From NCBI RefSeq assembly GCF_000516985.1, contig NW_006917092.1, positions 186,001 through 250,000 of the forward strand: a stretch of DNA of 64,000 bases. Reading direction: 5' to 3'. Origin of the DNA: Pestalotiopsis fici W106-1. Taxonomy: Eukaryota > Ascomycota > Sordariomycetes > Amphisphaeriales > Sporocadaceae. Positions 26,101-37,420 of the stretch are shown in pieces. Position 1 is the stretch's first letter. Each line of letters begins with the position of its first letter. The translations under genes were made by a program, and so were the position numbers. The notes under the pieces are model-generated. The model worked only from the letters and a program-made list of their open reading frames with translations. It was not told the DNA's origin and searched no databases.

Positions 26101-27944
26101 ATCCAGCAGAGAATGATTTGGATCCCAGCTCAACCGCCGATGCAGCCAAGGAGCTTCGGCAATACTCCTCTCGGACGAGGAATGCGCTCTCTTTGATTGA
26201 CGAGTATCAAATTGAATTCGATCTCATAGTCCAATTGATTAGACAGGTATCTCATCTGCCTGAGCTAATCAACTACAGCAAAGCCATACTTGTGTTTTTG
26301 CCGGGAATTGCTGAGATTCGCGCTCTCAACGATGCTCTGTTGGGCGATCCATTCTTCCAGAGGGATTGGGAGGTATTCCCACTGCACTCGACTATTGCAA
26401 CTGAAGACCAGGAGCGAGCATTCGAGCAGCCCCCTCCTGGGGTGAGAAAGATCGTCCTGGCTACGAACATTGCTGAAACGGGTATCACCATTCCCGATGT
26501 GACTTGCGTCATTGATACTGGAAAGCATCGGGAATCGAGGTTTGATGAAAAGAGGCAGCTTTCTCGATTGATTGATACATTCATCTCCCGTGCAAATGCC
26601 AAACAGCGTCGTGGTCGTGCCGGCCGTGTTCAAGAGGGCTTATGCTTTCACATGTTCACCAAATATCGCCATGATAAACTCATGAGCGACCAACAAACCC
26701 CGGAAATGCTGCGTCTCTCATTGCAGGACCTTGCTATGCGAGTCAAGGTATGCAAGATTGGTGGCATCGAGGAGACTTTGGCCGAAGCACTCGACGCGCC
26801 ATCAGCCAAGAACATTCGCCGCGCTGTGGATGCACTTATTGATGTTCGTGCGCTTACGGCAAACGAAGAGCTCACTCCTCTGGGTGCGCAACTAGCTCGC
26901 ATTCCTCTTGATGTGTTTCTTGGAAAACTCATCCTCCAAGGCACAATATTCAAATGTCTGGACATGGCCATCACCTGTGCAGCCATACTTTCGTCCAAAT
27001 CTCCATTCTCTGCCCCATTTGGACAAAGAAATCTGGCTGATCAAGCTCGCAAAGCATTCCGGAGAGCAGATTCGGACTTGCTCACCATGTATAATGCATA
27101 TCTTGGTTGGAAGAACGTCTGCCAGACGCAGTCGCACGACTTTCAATACTGCAAGAAAAACTTCATGTCACCTCAGACACTTTCCAACATTGAAGACCTT
27201 AAAGGCCAGCTGATTGTGTCATTGGTTGACTGCAACTTTCTTCAATTAACCGATGACGAGCGACGAACTTTGAACCGCATGCGATACGCTAGTCGCCGTC
27301 GTCAATTCTTCGAGCTACCTCAACGGGTAAACATCAACAGTGACAACGACCTCATCACCTCCTCGGTGATTACCTGGAGTTTCTATCCCAAGTTACTCAT
27401 GCGTGAGAACAAGGGCTGGCGTAATGTCAGTAATAACCAGAGTATCAGTCTTCACCCGTCGAGTGTCAACAAAGGGCATCTGGAGCTCAAGTGGCTGTCA
27501 TACTACAACATCATGCAGTCCAAACAGTAAGTCTCTACACATTCTTTCTACCATAACCAGCGCCTTTGCAGTCAATACTGATTGTTTCACCAGATTCCTG
27601 AATGCACATGAAACAACCGCGGTCGAGAACTTCGCCATTGCTCTTCTCTGCGGCGATTTCCGAGTCGATGTAAGTGCAATCAGGTTTTTATCTAGCCCCA
27701 ATGAAAGCCAAGAATCTAACTCAAATTATAGATGTACGCTGGCGTTGTTGTCCTTGACGGCAATCGCGCACGCTTCAGCGTGCCGGACTGGAAGTCAATG
27801 CTCGCGATCAAGGTTCTTCGAACACGACTACGTGATATTCTCACACGATCATTCAAGATGCCAGGTAAACTCCTTACGACTCAACAGGAGAAGTGGATGG
27901 ACATCTGGCAACGCATATTCAGCCAAGATTTCGGAAAGCCTTAG
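23186..27944 (+). CDS. DEAH-box RNA helicase, DHX29/YLR419W-like
   Basis: Six exons (23186-24696, 24748-25315, 25369-25466, 25529-27526, 27594-27669, 27732-27944) give 1487 residues. The N-terminal 690 residues hold a Lys/Ala-rich start, a UBA-like helical part and an acidic linker. The core has GETGCGKST (Walker A, interrupted by an intron), TEPRRISA, LDEVHERS (about residue 827), MSATVDA, FLPGIAEI, TNIAETGITIPDV and QRRGRAGRVQ, then winged-helix/HA2 and OB-fold regions ending in MYAGVVVLDGNRARF. Long-N-terminus DHX29/DHX57-type helicases act on 40S subunits or structured mRNA; the yeast counterpart is poorly described. The DEVH variant of the DEAH box is normal in this group. Probably cytoplasmic. 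Confidence 0.93.
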
Positions 27945-29045
27945 TGGGGCTGACGGGGACTGGGGACATTATCGAATCCGACAACGGACATATCATGAAA
28001 CATTTCGGCGAGGCTATGCCACATCAATCATTGGAGGGGCATGCCTGTCTTGGCAAAGCGTGTTTGATGAAATCAGGAAAAGCATCAAGCCAGCCGCATG
28101 GCAATCTGTAATGCACCGCTGCATACAGTGTATACTGCACTTGCTGCCTTAGGCACTAGGTACTTGTGTATCTACATAGACGATATAAGAAAGCTTCACC
28201 AATAATTGTCAAGCTTACATATTCTCAGCACCTCGTTGCCCCATATGGTGTAATAGTACTGTGGCGACCTGTGTTTGTGTGTTTTCCCTTCATACTGAAC
28301 AGTCCATCACATGATGCTTCTCTGATTTAGAATATTGTTCTGAGCCGTCGTGGAGTGCTTGAGCAGACATGGAGGTGGTATCATTTCTAGATGCTCGTAT
28401 GAACAGTAACGGCACCAAAATCATAGCTCGCATGTGTCGGTCAAGTCTTGGTAGTATTCCATGCTGGCCGGTCTCCGGGGCGATCACGCGGGACGTATTT
28501 CATTGACGGCATTTTTATGATGCTACGTAGAGTTCCACGTATACTACCAGGGGCATATGCCGGCATGGTGGAATAAAACCTGGTAAAGACACATGCTATT
28601 TGCAAGCAGAATGCGGGGATAAGATTTGATCCACATTTTATACCGCTGTCGTTCAAATGCCAGGTTTTCCCTATAAGTGCCGCCATACAAATACAATGGC
28701 CCGATGAGACTCGTTCCATTCGAACACAGCTTGTTGGATCTTTGCATTGCAAAGTCCTCTTCGGGAGACGATGCAGGTACTATTTTCTAATCATTCTCAC
28801 GGGTGGTCACGGCGAATGCTCCTTGTTCGGTCAAGGCCAAATTCAACGGGACTGAAGATCGTTTCTCAATGCGATTTCAAATGAGAGCTTATTATCAGTC
28901 AATGGAGCGCCGCATCTGATGACCAATCTCTTGGTAGCATTAGAGTTTGCATTAATGTCCTATTATCACCAGCTACGCTACCCCGGTTTGGGAGACGACT
29001 GGCATGACGAATTCATTTTAGGAATGTGCCGAAATGTCAAACGAT

Positions 29046-29185
29046 CCCCGGCCGTCAGGCAAGCCAGGCACATGCGGACCCCGTGGCACTTGGCGGGGGA
29101 GTAACCCAAGGATTGCCATTGGCGGACTGCCCAGAGCTGAGTATTGTTGGAGTATACCACACCCAGGGGTGATTCGGCTCCCCGC
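29046..29185. promoter_or_regulatory. Cluster of three candidate CreA sites before cutinase
   Basis: The CreA consensus SYGGRG is matched at 29046-29051 (minus, CCGGGG), 29093-29098 (plus, GCGGGG) and 29180-29185 (minus, GCGGGG), 220-360 bp before the cutinase start. Cutinase genes are typically repressed by glucose. The motif is short and expected by chance roughly every 250 bp on two strands, so the clustering is only suggestive. Confidence 0.35.
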
Positions 29186-29271
29186 ATTGCAACAACAGGA
29201 TGCCATCGTGGCTATGGCGAGGGAAATTTGGAGACGGACGCGACCGCATGTGCAGGTCGCACTCGCTCGCC

Positions 29272-29279
29272 TATTTAAG
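29272..29279 (+). promoter_or_regulatory. TATA-like element of the cutinase gene
   Basis: TATTTAAG lies about 126 bp upstream of the cutinase ATG and is followed by a CT-rich leader. This is a usual layout for a strongly inducible fungal gene. Confidence 0.45.
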
Positions 29280-29404
29280 CGGCTCATCGGGTTCGCGATG
29301 TTGGGACATATACCAAGGCACTCACAATTCATCATTCTCTCGAGGTTTTTTAGCCGAGTCAGCCCATATTCACTCATTATTTTCCCATCTTCCTCACGAG
29401 CAAG

Positions 29405-30121
29405 ATGCAGTCACTCTTTACTCTTTTGGCCGCTGCGCTGGCTACCTCTGTCACTTCCAATCCTCTGGGCGTCAGCAACTATGGCCACGTCCAGGCCCGG
29501 CAGGATGATGGCACGACTGAGAATGAATTCTACGATGGCGGTTGCCGCGATGTCATTCTTTTCTTTGCCCGTGGCACCGACCAATCAGGGAACATTGTAC
29601 GTCCACACCTCTGAGTGTAGATCTAATAGCTAATAAGATTCTAGGGAGAAATGCCCGGTGTTGACTTGGTCGCACAACTCAAGACGGCGTTAGGCGACGA
29701 TGTTGTCGCGGCCCAAGGCGTCAACTATCCCGCTGCCCTCCTGGATAACCTTCTGGAAGGCGGTACCAATCTGGCCTATGCCACGGACCTCGGCAACAAC
29801 ATCACCGAAGCTGCCTCGCAGTGCCCAGATGCGCAGTTCATCGTCTCAGGGTACAGCCAGGGCGCAGCCATTGTCCACGGCGCCATTCCCGACCTCTCCG
29901 ACGCCGTGAAGGCGCAGATTGCTGCGGCCGTCACGTTTGGTGACACCCGGGCCGAGCAGGATGACGACCAGATTCCCGACTTTGACACGTCAAAGACGTT
30001 GATCATTTGCAATGATGGGGATTTGGTTTGTAATGGAACTCTGATTATCACATCAGCTCACACAGAGTACAATGACAGAGTACCGGAGGCTGTGACATTT
30101 ATTCAAAGCAAGGTTGCTTAA
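29405..30121 (+). CDS. Secreted cutinase (CE5)
   Basis: Two exons (29405-29596, 29645-30121) encode 222 residues. The first 18 or so residues are a signal peptide (LFTLLAAALATSVTS). The catalytic triad is visible as Ser135 in GYSQG, Asp190 in NDGDLVC and His203 in SAH. The spacings of 55 and 13 residues are identical to those of the Fusarium solani cutinase triad (Ser120, Asp175, His188). Cysteines that would form the two usual disulfides are present (GGC, SQC, ICN, LVC). The enzyme hydrolyses ester bonds of plant cutin and other polyesters outside the cell. It lies tail-to-tail with the next gene, with about 220 bp between them. Confidence 0.96.
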
Positions 30122-30339
30122 ATGGTTGATCGGCATGTAGTGGACGCTGTTTTCACTTGGGTATCTACCTTGATGTAAAAGGTATTAGTCACATAAGAGT
30201 TGAGGCTATGTAAAATTTGAATTTGTATTCTAAAGCCAATCATGTAACATTGGTCTTGTCTGGATATCGTATGCTTCTATGTATAAAATGGGAGCATCTA
30301 CGCTATTATTAATCAAATCTTGCAAACGAGTGCAGACCT

Positions 30340-31549
30340 TTAAGCAAGTTCTGGAAGATGTATGGCACCAGTGTCCATCTCAACTGGAGCTGGCTGCGGC
30401 GGCTTCCGAGCGTTCATCGGATATGTATAACCATCATGTGGAATGCTTCGTGGGGTATTATGATCAGGTACGCTAGGTCGACGGTAAAATGGCTCGGGTA
30501 CTCGTAGTGTCGGATAATAGGTTGGTGTAACGGGACTGAGAGTCGATTCGCCGCCGGTCCAGCTATACCGGGAGTCAAAGCCATGCATGGTAGCAGTCGT
30601 TGGTGAGCGATAGCAATCAGACGGTACCATATGGGGAGGTATTTGTCCCAGTCCGAGATTTTCCTGTTTTCTCTTTCGTAGGAAGAATAGTGTACCGAAA
30701 GCGATGAGGGCAATCAGCGCCGTGCCTCCAATAACAGCACCAACTACAACACCAGCAGAACTAGTTTTTCCTTCCGGTGTTTGGGCTCCGGTGCTTGTCT
30801 GTTGAGGCGAAGAAACGGTCGTGGCGGGCGTATCCGTGCCATTTGTGGTCGAGGAGGTTGAGGCTGTTGATGTGATCGATGGATTTGTTGGGGTGAGGAA
30901 GTATTGACCCGAGTACTTGGGAGCATCGCAGTTGTATTGTGTGAATACATCGCCGGGGCTGGCATCAGTTGACCATAGATACGTCCGGCACTTTGGATAT
31001 TGTGACGAATATGTACTATTGCTTCATTAGACACAGTAATTCTACGGATGGTCTCATGATAGACAACGACAAGGCTTACCAGCAGAGAGTATTTGCTCCG
31101 ATGCTGGAACGTGAACATACTGCTGCAGTTGCGTCGTAACAAGTCGTGAAATATCCGGTCGAGCTCGAGCAATCATCACCATTGCAGCACCCACGATATC
31201 TCCCCGAGTTTGTACACGTGTATTCTGAGTCGCATGTGAGAGCATAAAAACCTATCCTGATGTTAAGGCTGGAATCAGATGGGGGAAATCCCATGTTCTA
31301 CTCACTGCCATCTCCCGACATATAGCCACAGGTATTTTCTCCTTCCGAATCCTGTCGCCGAAGTATCGCGTCTGAGGCAATGCTTACCCAGCGCGCCTCG
31401 GGTGCCGGTGTTGACTCAGGCGCTCGTTGTGTGATTGCCTGACTGTACTGTTCGGATAAGGATGTTTGACGTGGGACGACTGTCAACTCGCTAACAACAC
31501 GTGGCAATAATATGCTTATCAGAAGCAATGTCCTGTCCAGTGCCATCAT
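30340..31549 (-). CDS. Single-pass cell-surface protein with Cys-rich ectodomain
   Basis: Three exons can be joined: one ending near 31308 at SGDG, a middle exon starting with FYALTCDSEYTC, and a last exon running to 30340. The product has an N-terminal signal peptide (LLLISILLPRVVS), a Cys-rich segment (CTNSGRYRGCCNGDDC, with later C..C..C), and a Ser/Thr-rich stalk of about 50 residues. One transmembrane helix (VVVGAVIGGTALIALIAFGTLFF) follows, then a basic stop (RKRK) and a Pro/Tyr-rich cytoplasmic tail of about 110 residues. This layout recalls Wsc/Mid2-type wall sensors and many uncharacterised fungal proteins, but no named domain is certain. Confidence 0.75.
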
Positions 31550-32352
31550 TATCGATGGTTGATCAGCTGCAGCTGGTTGTATCGTCTTTCAAAGCAGCAT
31601 TTGATTTGATTTGATTTTCTGTTTTTCTAATCGAATATACGTGCAATGTAGAGAATGGGGTAATTAAAGACTCAGTCAGAAAACAAAAACGCAATAGAAC
31701 TAAGCCAAGAATCCATGAAGCAATAAATAATACGATTAGCTCTTTGCAACATCTTCAGTGTTATACTATACCATGCTGCCTCCGGGCGCATTTGGCAATC
31801 TAACTGTCAATTCTGCAGCTAAAATCATGGTCCGTGGCTTGGCCAAACCTTGTGCCCGGTCCTGACGAAGCCGGAACTATTAATGTAACCAGAAAGAAGG
31901 AGTTTATCTACTTTTAGGATAATGAGAAATTAGTTTGTAGGCTAATTAGGTACGTAGACAATACCTCCAGATTAAATTGTCTGACACTTCCTGATGCAGG
32001 GCAATTCACATGAGCAGTGCATCTCAGGGTTCTAATGCCAGTGTTTAAGATCATGATGCTCTCCGAACCCAAGTCTCATGTCAGATACAGGAAGTGACGA
32101 CACGGCACTCATGAAAGAGCGCAACGACATTGACAACTCCACGATATTATGTTGATATTTCAACCAAGTCTAGGCGTAGTATGTCAAAATTTTGAGGCTA
32201 TCTGCAATGATCACTAGAATGGTCTCTTTGAGTTCATTAGTATGCCGGCATTGCATTCTCCCGAATTGTAGACATAGACTTCACACATGCATATTTTTCA
32301 CGTGGTGATTGGATGCATGCCGATGGCTATGCAACGTGTGCTCTCTGTTATC
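31550..32352. other. Intergenic region
   Basis: About 0.8 kb, rather AT-rich, between the surface-protein start and the sulfatase stop. No gene or RNA is recognised. Confidence 0.5.
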
Positions 32353-34267
32353 TCATAGTTGGCTCGGCCCTCTCGACGATTCTTGCTTGACGGCAATCAG
32401 ATCCAACAACCGAGTAAACACTTCCGTATCTCCGTCTTGATCGATGCTATCCAAACTTTTACCACGCAAAACCTCTAAGAGATCGTGTTTGCCTAGCTTC
32501 AATCTCAAGTCTGCCTTGCCTGTACCTGGCGCCGGAGTTTGCCATAACAGCGTTCGATGTGTTAATACGCCATTACTGACAATCAACCTCCATGTCTCCA
32601 TGACGTCCGTAACTTCCAAATCAATCGAGAAGTTCATCTCCGCGGCTCTTTCACCGTCAATTTGTACAGACATGATCTCGAACCATTGGGCAACGGACAG
32701 ATTTGGGCCCAATGGTGTTCGTCCGCCAGCAACCATGCCAGCCTTCTTGCCGGTCCTCAGCTCTTGAGCCCCAGTAAGATAGAAGTTCCGCCAAGTGGCG
32801 TTCTCAGAACCGAATCCTAGGTTCTCATAGGCCGATGCGAGGAGAACTCTCGCTCGTGGGCTGGGGTCATCCGGATACGCCGATACGGCATGTGCGAGGA
32901 GAGTCGCTGCGAATCGACTGTCGCCTTTCTGGATGAAGTCCTCGGCTTTGTCGCAGAGATTATCAGTGCCTCCCATGCATTCGACATACCTCTTGCCCTC
33001 TTCTGCCGCTGGGTACTGCCACAAATGGGCTGGATGTCCATCAAACCAAGTCATGTATCTTTGATATATGCCCTGTCATGAGAAATGTTCAGCGCAAAGC
33101 GTAACAGACACACAAGTAAGGCATTGGTGGAACACGACTGACCTTGACGTTGTGGCTCACTGATCCATAGTAACCTTGACAATGCCATGCGCGAGAAATG
33201 GCTGGCGGTAGTCTGATTTGTTCTGCTATCTCGAGGCCAGTCATGCCAAGATTCATCATACGAACGGTCTGGTCATGTAAGTATCCATACATGTCTCTTT
33301 GTTCCGTCAAACGTTGTATGAGATCAGCTTGACCCCACGTCGGCCAGTTATGGCTTCCAAACACCACGTCCGAGTCGTACCCAAACAAGACGATCGCTTC
33401 GTCGAGATATCCGGACCATGCTTTTGCATCTCGAACCTGAGCTCCCCGAAGCGTCACGATATTGTGCATGCAATTGGTCGCTGTCTCGGGTATGCAGAGG
33501 GCTCGGAGATCTGGAAAGTGAAAGTTGACCTCGGCTGGAGCCTCTGTACCAGGAACCATTTGAAAGACAATGCGGATACCGTCAACCACGTGCTCTTCTC
33601 CCGTCTTTTGGATGAGAAGACTGGGTGGAATCAAGGAAGTCGTGCCTACACTTGAGCCCATGCCCAGACCCACGCCGACTTGTCCTGTAGGCGAGCGTTC
33701 AAGCGCGTTGCCGTACATGAAAGCAGCTCTCTTCCGCATGGCCGGACCCGCAAGTATACTTTCGCTCATGATGGCCTCAATGAAGCCTTCGGGTGCAATG
33801 ATGGGAATTGACATATCCTGGTCTGGTGGCAGAACTCCCTGTGCGCCCATGTAGTGATCGCCATGTGAGTGGGAGTATATCATGCCCGTGACGGAGCGTT
33901 CATTGCCGCGATGGGCCCGGTAAAGCTGCAATCCAGCTGCAGCACATTCGCACGAAATCAACGGATCAATAATGATGATTCCTTTTTCGCCCTCTACGAT
34001 TGTCATGTTTGACAAATCTAGAGCTCTGACCTGGTAGATGCCGGGCGCGATCTCAAAGAGGCCTTGCTTTGAATTCAGTTGCCCTTGCCTCCAGAGGCTT
34101 GGATGAACCGTCGAGGGACATTCTCCATGGAGAAACGAATACTCGTCAATGTTCCATACAACTTTGCCATGAGAAGTTTTGATGATGCCTGGGGACAGCG
34201 CTGATATGAATCCACGCTCCGCATCCTCGTAATCTCTGCGGTCGGCGTATGATGGTTCGTATGACAT
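32353..34267 (-). CDS. Alkylsulfatase, metallo-beta-lactamase fold (SdsA1/BDS1 type)
   Basis: Two exons (34267-33143, 33072-32353) encode 614 residues, close to the usual 600-660. Residues 1-330 are the zinc domain: HSHGDH with H133, H135, D137 and H138, then the second metal site including PGTEAPAEVNF and FGSHNWP. A dimerisation domain follows (RYMTWFDGHPAHLWQ, AAEEGKRYVE) and the C-terminal SCP2-like part carries the FSIDLEVTD and LTHR segments. Such enzymes release inorganic sulfate from alkyl sulfates such as SDS. Yeast BDS1 is a known bacterial acquisition. There is no signal peptide here, so action is intracellular and needs import of the substrate; a transporter gene lies divergently next door. 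Confidence 0.93.
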
Positions 34268-34970
34268 GTTGATTTGCTGTGTGACAGGGATCTGCTGAAT
34301 GCAAAGATATTAGAGAAAGACAATAATGAGACCTGCCCGATATCATTGGGCTTTTTCTCTGCCAATCAATATCTTTGGCTGCCGACTACCGGTAAAGCGT
34401 TTTCGGCGACTGTTCGGCGGGCATCCACAGATGGCGTGCTTCCGGACACGGATGACGACTTACCATTACGAGCGGCGATAACGGAAACCGAGATCCGAGC
34501 AGCAGCGTGGGCAGGGACAAAAACAGGACAAATCATAGTTTATTCACTCCTTTGGTACATATTGTCTAGTGAAGTGGGATCTTGAGCATCATGAGGAAAT
34601 AATAATGCCTGTCTCCGAATTCTGTGCCGAGATCTTGTGGGAAGGAAAGCCCCTATTGGCCACATATGTATTTATTGGAGACTATACCATGAACTATTGG
34701 TCCATCTTATAGGAAACCTGGTCTCTCGTAACTGATTAGAGCTGAAATTAGTTAACAACTCTTCTCTCTTCGGCAAACTTCTTTGGGAATTACCGGTTTA
34801 TTGGTTTCGCAACAGCAGCAACCATCAACTTTACAGCGATTAAGATAGTCCTTGTGCGATTGAATCTTTCATGCAAAGCATCACTATCTTGCATTACAGA
34901 TTACCGACCTGGCCAGACCCCAGGCGAGCATTGCAACAAATCCCAGGGGCATGACGCTACCCTTGCAAGT
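34268..34970. promoter_or_regulatory. Divergent promoter region, sulfatase and transporter
   Basis: A 703-bp space between the starts of the two divergent genes, which invites joint control. I found no clear match to the CYS3/MetR-type ATGRYRYCAT site; an ATGCAAAGCAT near 34871 resembles it but is one base longer. Frames in the region have no domain. Confidence 0.4.
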
Positions 34971-36828
34971 ATGGCTTCTACAGTAGAGAAAAATAACATA
35001 ACAGATGTCCATGACAACACTACCAATGACGAAAAGGACCAACAAACACAGCCAGATGTGGATTTGGACGAAGAATACACTTTGCCAGAACAAAGAAAGA
35101 TAATACACAAAGTGGACCGGCGTTTACTCATCATTCTCGGTTTGATACAGGCTGTCTCCTTTCTCGATCGAGCAAACATGTCCAATGCCGCCGTTGCTGG
35201 GTGAGACCTCAAACATTACTATGAAATCCGGAAACTCTAACAATGGTCCAATAGCATGACTAAAGATTTACAACTAGGGGTTTCCAATCGCTATGTATGC
35301 ACTTCATTCAATAAGCTCTCTTGAATACTAATGTGTTTCTATTCTAGTCAATAATCCTCATTGTTTTCTTTGCACCATATGTTATAGCGCAGTATCCTGC
35401 TTCGATATTGGTTAGAAAGATTGGGCCGCGCATCTTTCTCTCTTCTGTCACCCTTCTTTGGGGCATAATCATGCTTGTCAGTCTCCTTCCGATTGATCAT
35501 GGAGGTTCAACTAATTCTTTTCCAGTGCTTCAGTTTCGTCCAACATTGGACGTCCTTGATAGCGCTACGCTTCCTCCTTGGAATTTTGGAAGCAGGCAGT
35601 TTTCCAGGGCTTTACTACCTCGTTTCTGCCTGGTATTCACGATGTAAGTGAGCACCGGTCCGACCGATTGCAGGCTTCTGGGGGTTGTTGCGCTGAACCC
35701 AGATAGTCGATTTGTATAAACGTACCTCGGTATTTTATCTTATTGGTGTCCTGGGGTCCGCCCTTGGAGGTGTTTTAGGGGCATCCTTTTCGCAGATGAA
35801 AGGTCTGGCCGACTATAATGGATGGCGGTGGATCTTCATCATGGAGGGTATAATCACATGTCTTATAGGCATGGCGAGCTTTATCTTCACGGTTGATTTC
35901 CCTGAGCAAGCGCACAAGGCCTGGGGTTTCTTGACGGAAAGCGAATCGGCATTCATCATTCGCCGTCTCAATCGTGACCGTCAGGATGCAGAGCCGGAGC
36001 TTTTCTCGATCCGTAAATTTCTCAAGCCTGCAGGTGACTGGAAGATATGGATTTTTGCATTAATGTTCTTGTAAGTTGCTTTGGTTTTCTATACCGACCA
36101 GCGATGGGTCATAATCTGACAAGCTGGTTGTTCTAGTTGTTCAACCATTCAGGCCTACGCGATCGGCTACTTCTTGCCCATCATTCTCAAGGAAGAGCTT
36201 GGCTTTACGGAAGTACAGGCAAACGGATTGAGCACGCCACCATATGTCGGCGCCATGCTGCTCATGTTTGTTGAAGGGTATCTCAGCGACAAGATCCGCC
36301 TGAGGTATCCCTTTTTATACTTGAATGCCTGCATGAATATTACTGGGTTGTGTCTGATGGTGTGGTCCCGCTCGTCTGCTGTCCAGTATCTGGGCACCAT
36401 GTTCTTGACGGCAGGCTGCAGCGCTGCCATTCCTCTTATCATGGCCTGGCAGGCAAACAATATTCGTGGCACCTGGAAGCGCGCTTTCTGCAGTGCTAGC
36501 ATGATCAGTTTTGGGGGAATCGGCGGAATTGCTGGATCCCTCGCCTTTAGATCAGAGTTAGAATACGTCGCTTGGTATATGCCACGTGCTTTGAGACTAA
36601 TTCATGGACAGAGATGCACCAAAATATCTTCCAGGCATTTACGCCTGCTTAACGTAAGTCTATTACTTCTTTCAGGGTTGCAAGACTGCTAAAATTTTGA
36701 ACAGAGCCAACGGTGTGATATTAGTGCTTGGTGTAATCATTGTGCTACATTTTTGGATCCAGAACCGGCGTGCGAATGCCGAACAGACGGTAATCGAAGG
36801 ACTTATAGGGTTCAGGTATGCGTTATAG
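34971..36828 (+). CDS. MFS transporter of the Dal5 / anion:cation symporter family
   Basis: Eight exons (34971-35200, 35255-35294, 35348-35476, 35526-35643, 35707-36070, 36137-36556, 36612-36653, 36705-36828) give 488 residues. Features: a hydrophilic N terminus, then [30 protein letters not shown] (family TM1 with D-R-x-N), [22 protein letters not shown] (TM4 signature), a cytoplasmic loop with FPE, and a C-terminal end FRYAL typical of Dal5-like permeases. Twelve hydrophobic segments fit. The family imports organic anions such as allantoate, nicotinate, sulfonates and sulfate. Next to an alkylsulfatase, sulfate esters or sulfonates are likely substrates (inference). The start was chosen at the Met opening the acidic N terminus. 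Confidence 0.9.
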
Positions 36829-37420
36829 CTGTGCAATATTAGATAGTAGTAGTAGTCGATTAGCATTGCTGCTGCTATTGGGAGACGCTGCAGCTAAGAA
36901 TGATTTATACAAACACAGACACATGCGACAATACACATACATGCATTAATGAGTTAGGTAAATGCAAGTCTCCAGGAGCCTTAGCGAGCTGCTGATGAGC
37001 TAAGTTGCCCACCTATAATGTCACTCTGCTCGCAGCGCTTTCATATGCCATCATCCATTGTAATCTTTCCACATTAAGTCCTGGGTTCCCATCAAAGTCA
37101 AACACTAAAGATCCCACAAAACTGCAACTTTCATAGACAAGCCAATTGAGGTTCAAAGCAGATGATGACACGCAACTGTACAAGTTCCTGACGCCTACCA
37201 CGTCCGCAATCAAGCCACTGACTGACACGTCGCGTCCGTGCTTCTTTGTCTGACTCTCCAGCACTCTAACAAGGGCCTCGCCTCCGCGTCGGGGTGTTTT
37301 TTAGGGGAAGAAATAGCTGGGAGCCAAGCTAGGATCCATCGCCCAGCGCACCGGCCAGTTTTTGCGGGTTCCTCCGACCAGCAGCGACAAACGACTTTCA
37401 AGTCGTTGAGACAGACAACA
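36829..37420. other. Intergenic region
   Basis: About 0.6 kb between the transporter stop and the coiled-coil protein start. An open frame continues upstream of 37421 in the coding phase, but the composition and codon use change there, so I treat it as leader. Confidence 0.45.

Larger units (their letters stand above)
27945..29404. other. Intergenic region upstream of cutinase
   Basis: About 1.46 kb. The proximal 400 bp contain candidate carbon-repression sites and a TATA-like box, listed separately. The distal part has only short frames without domains. Confidence 0.5.
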
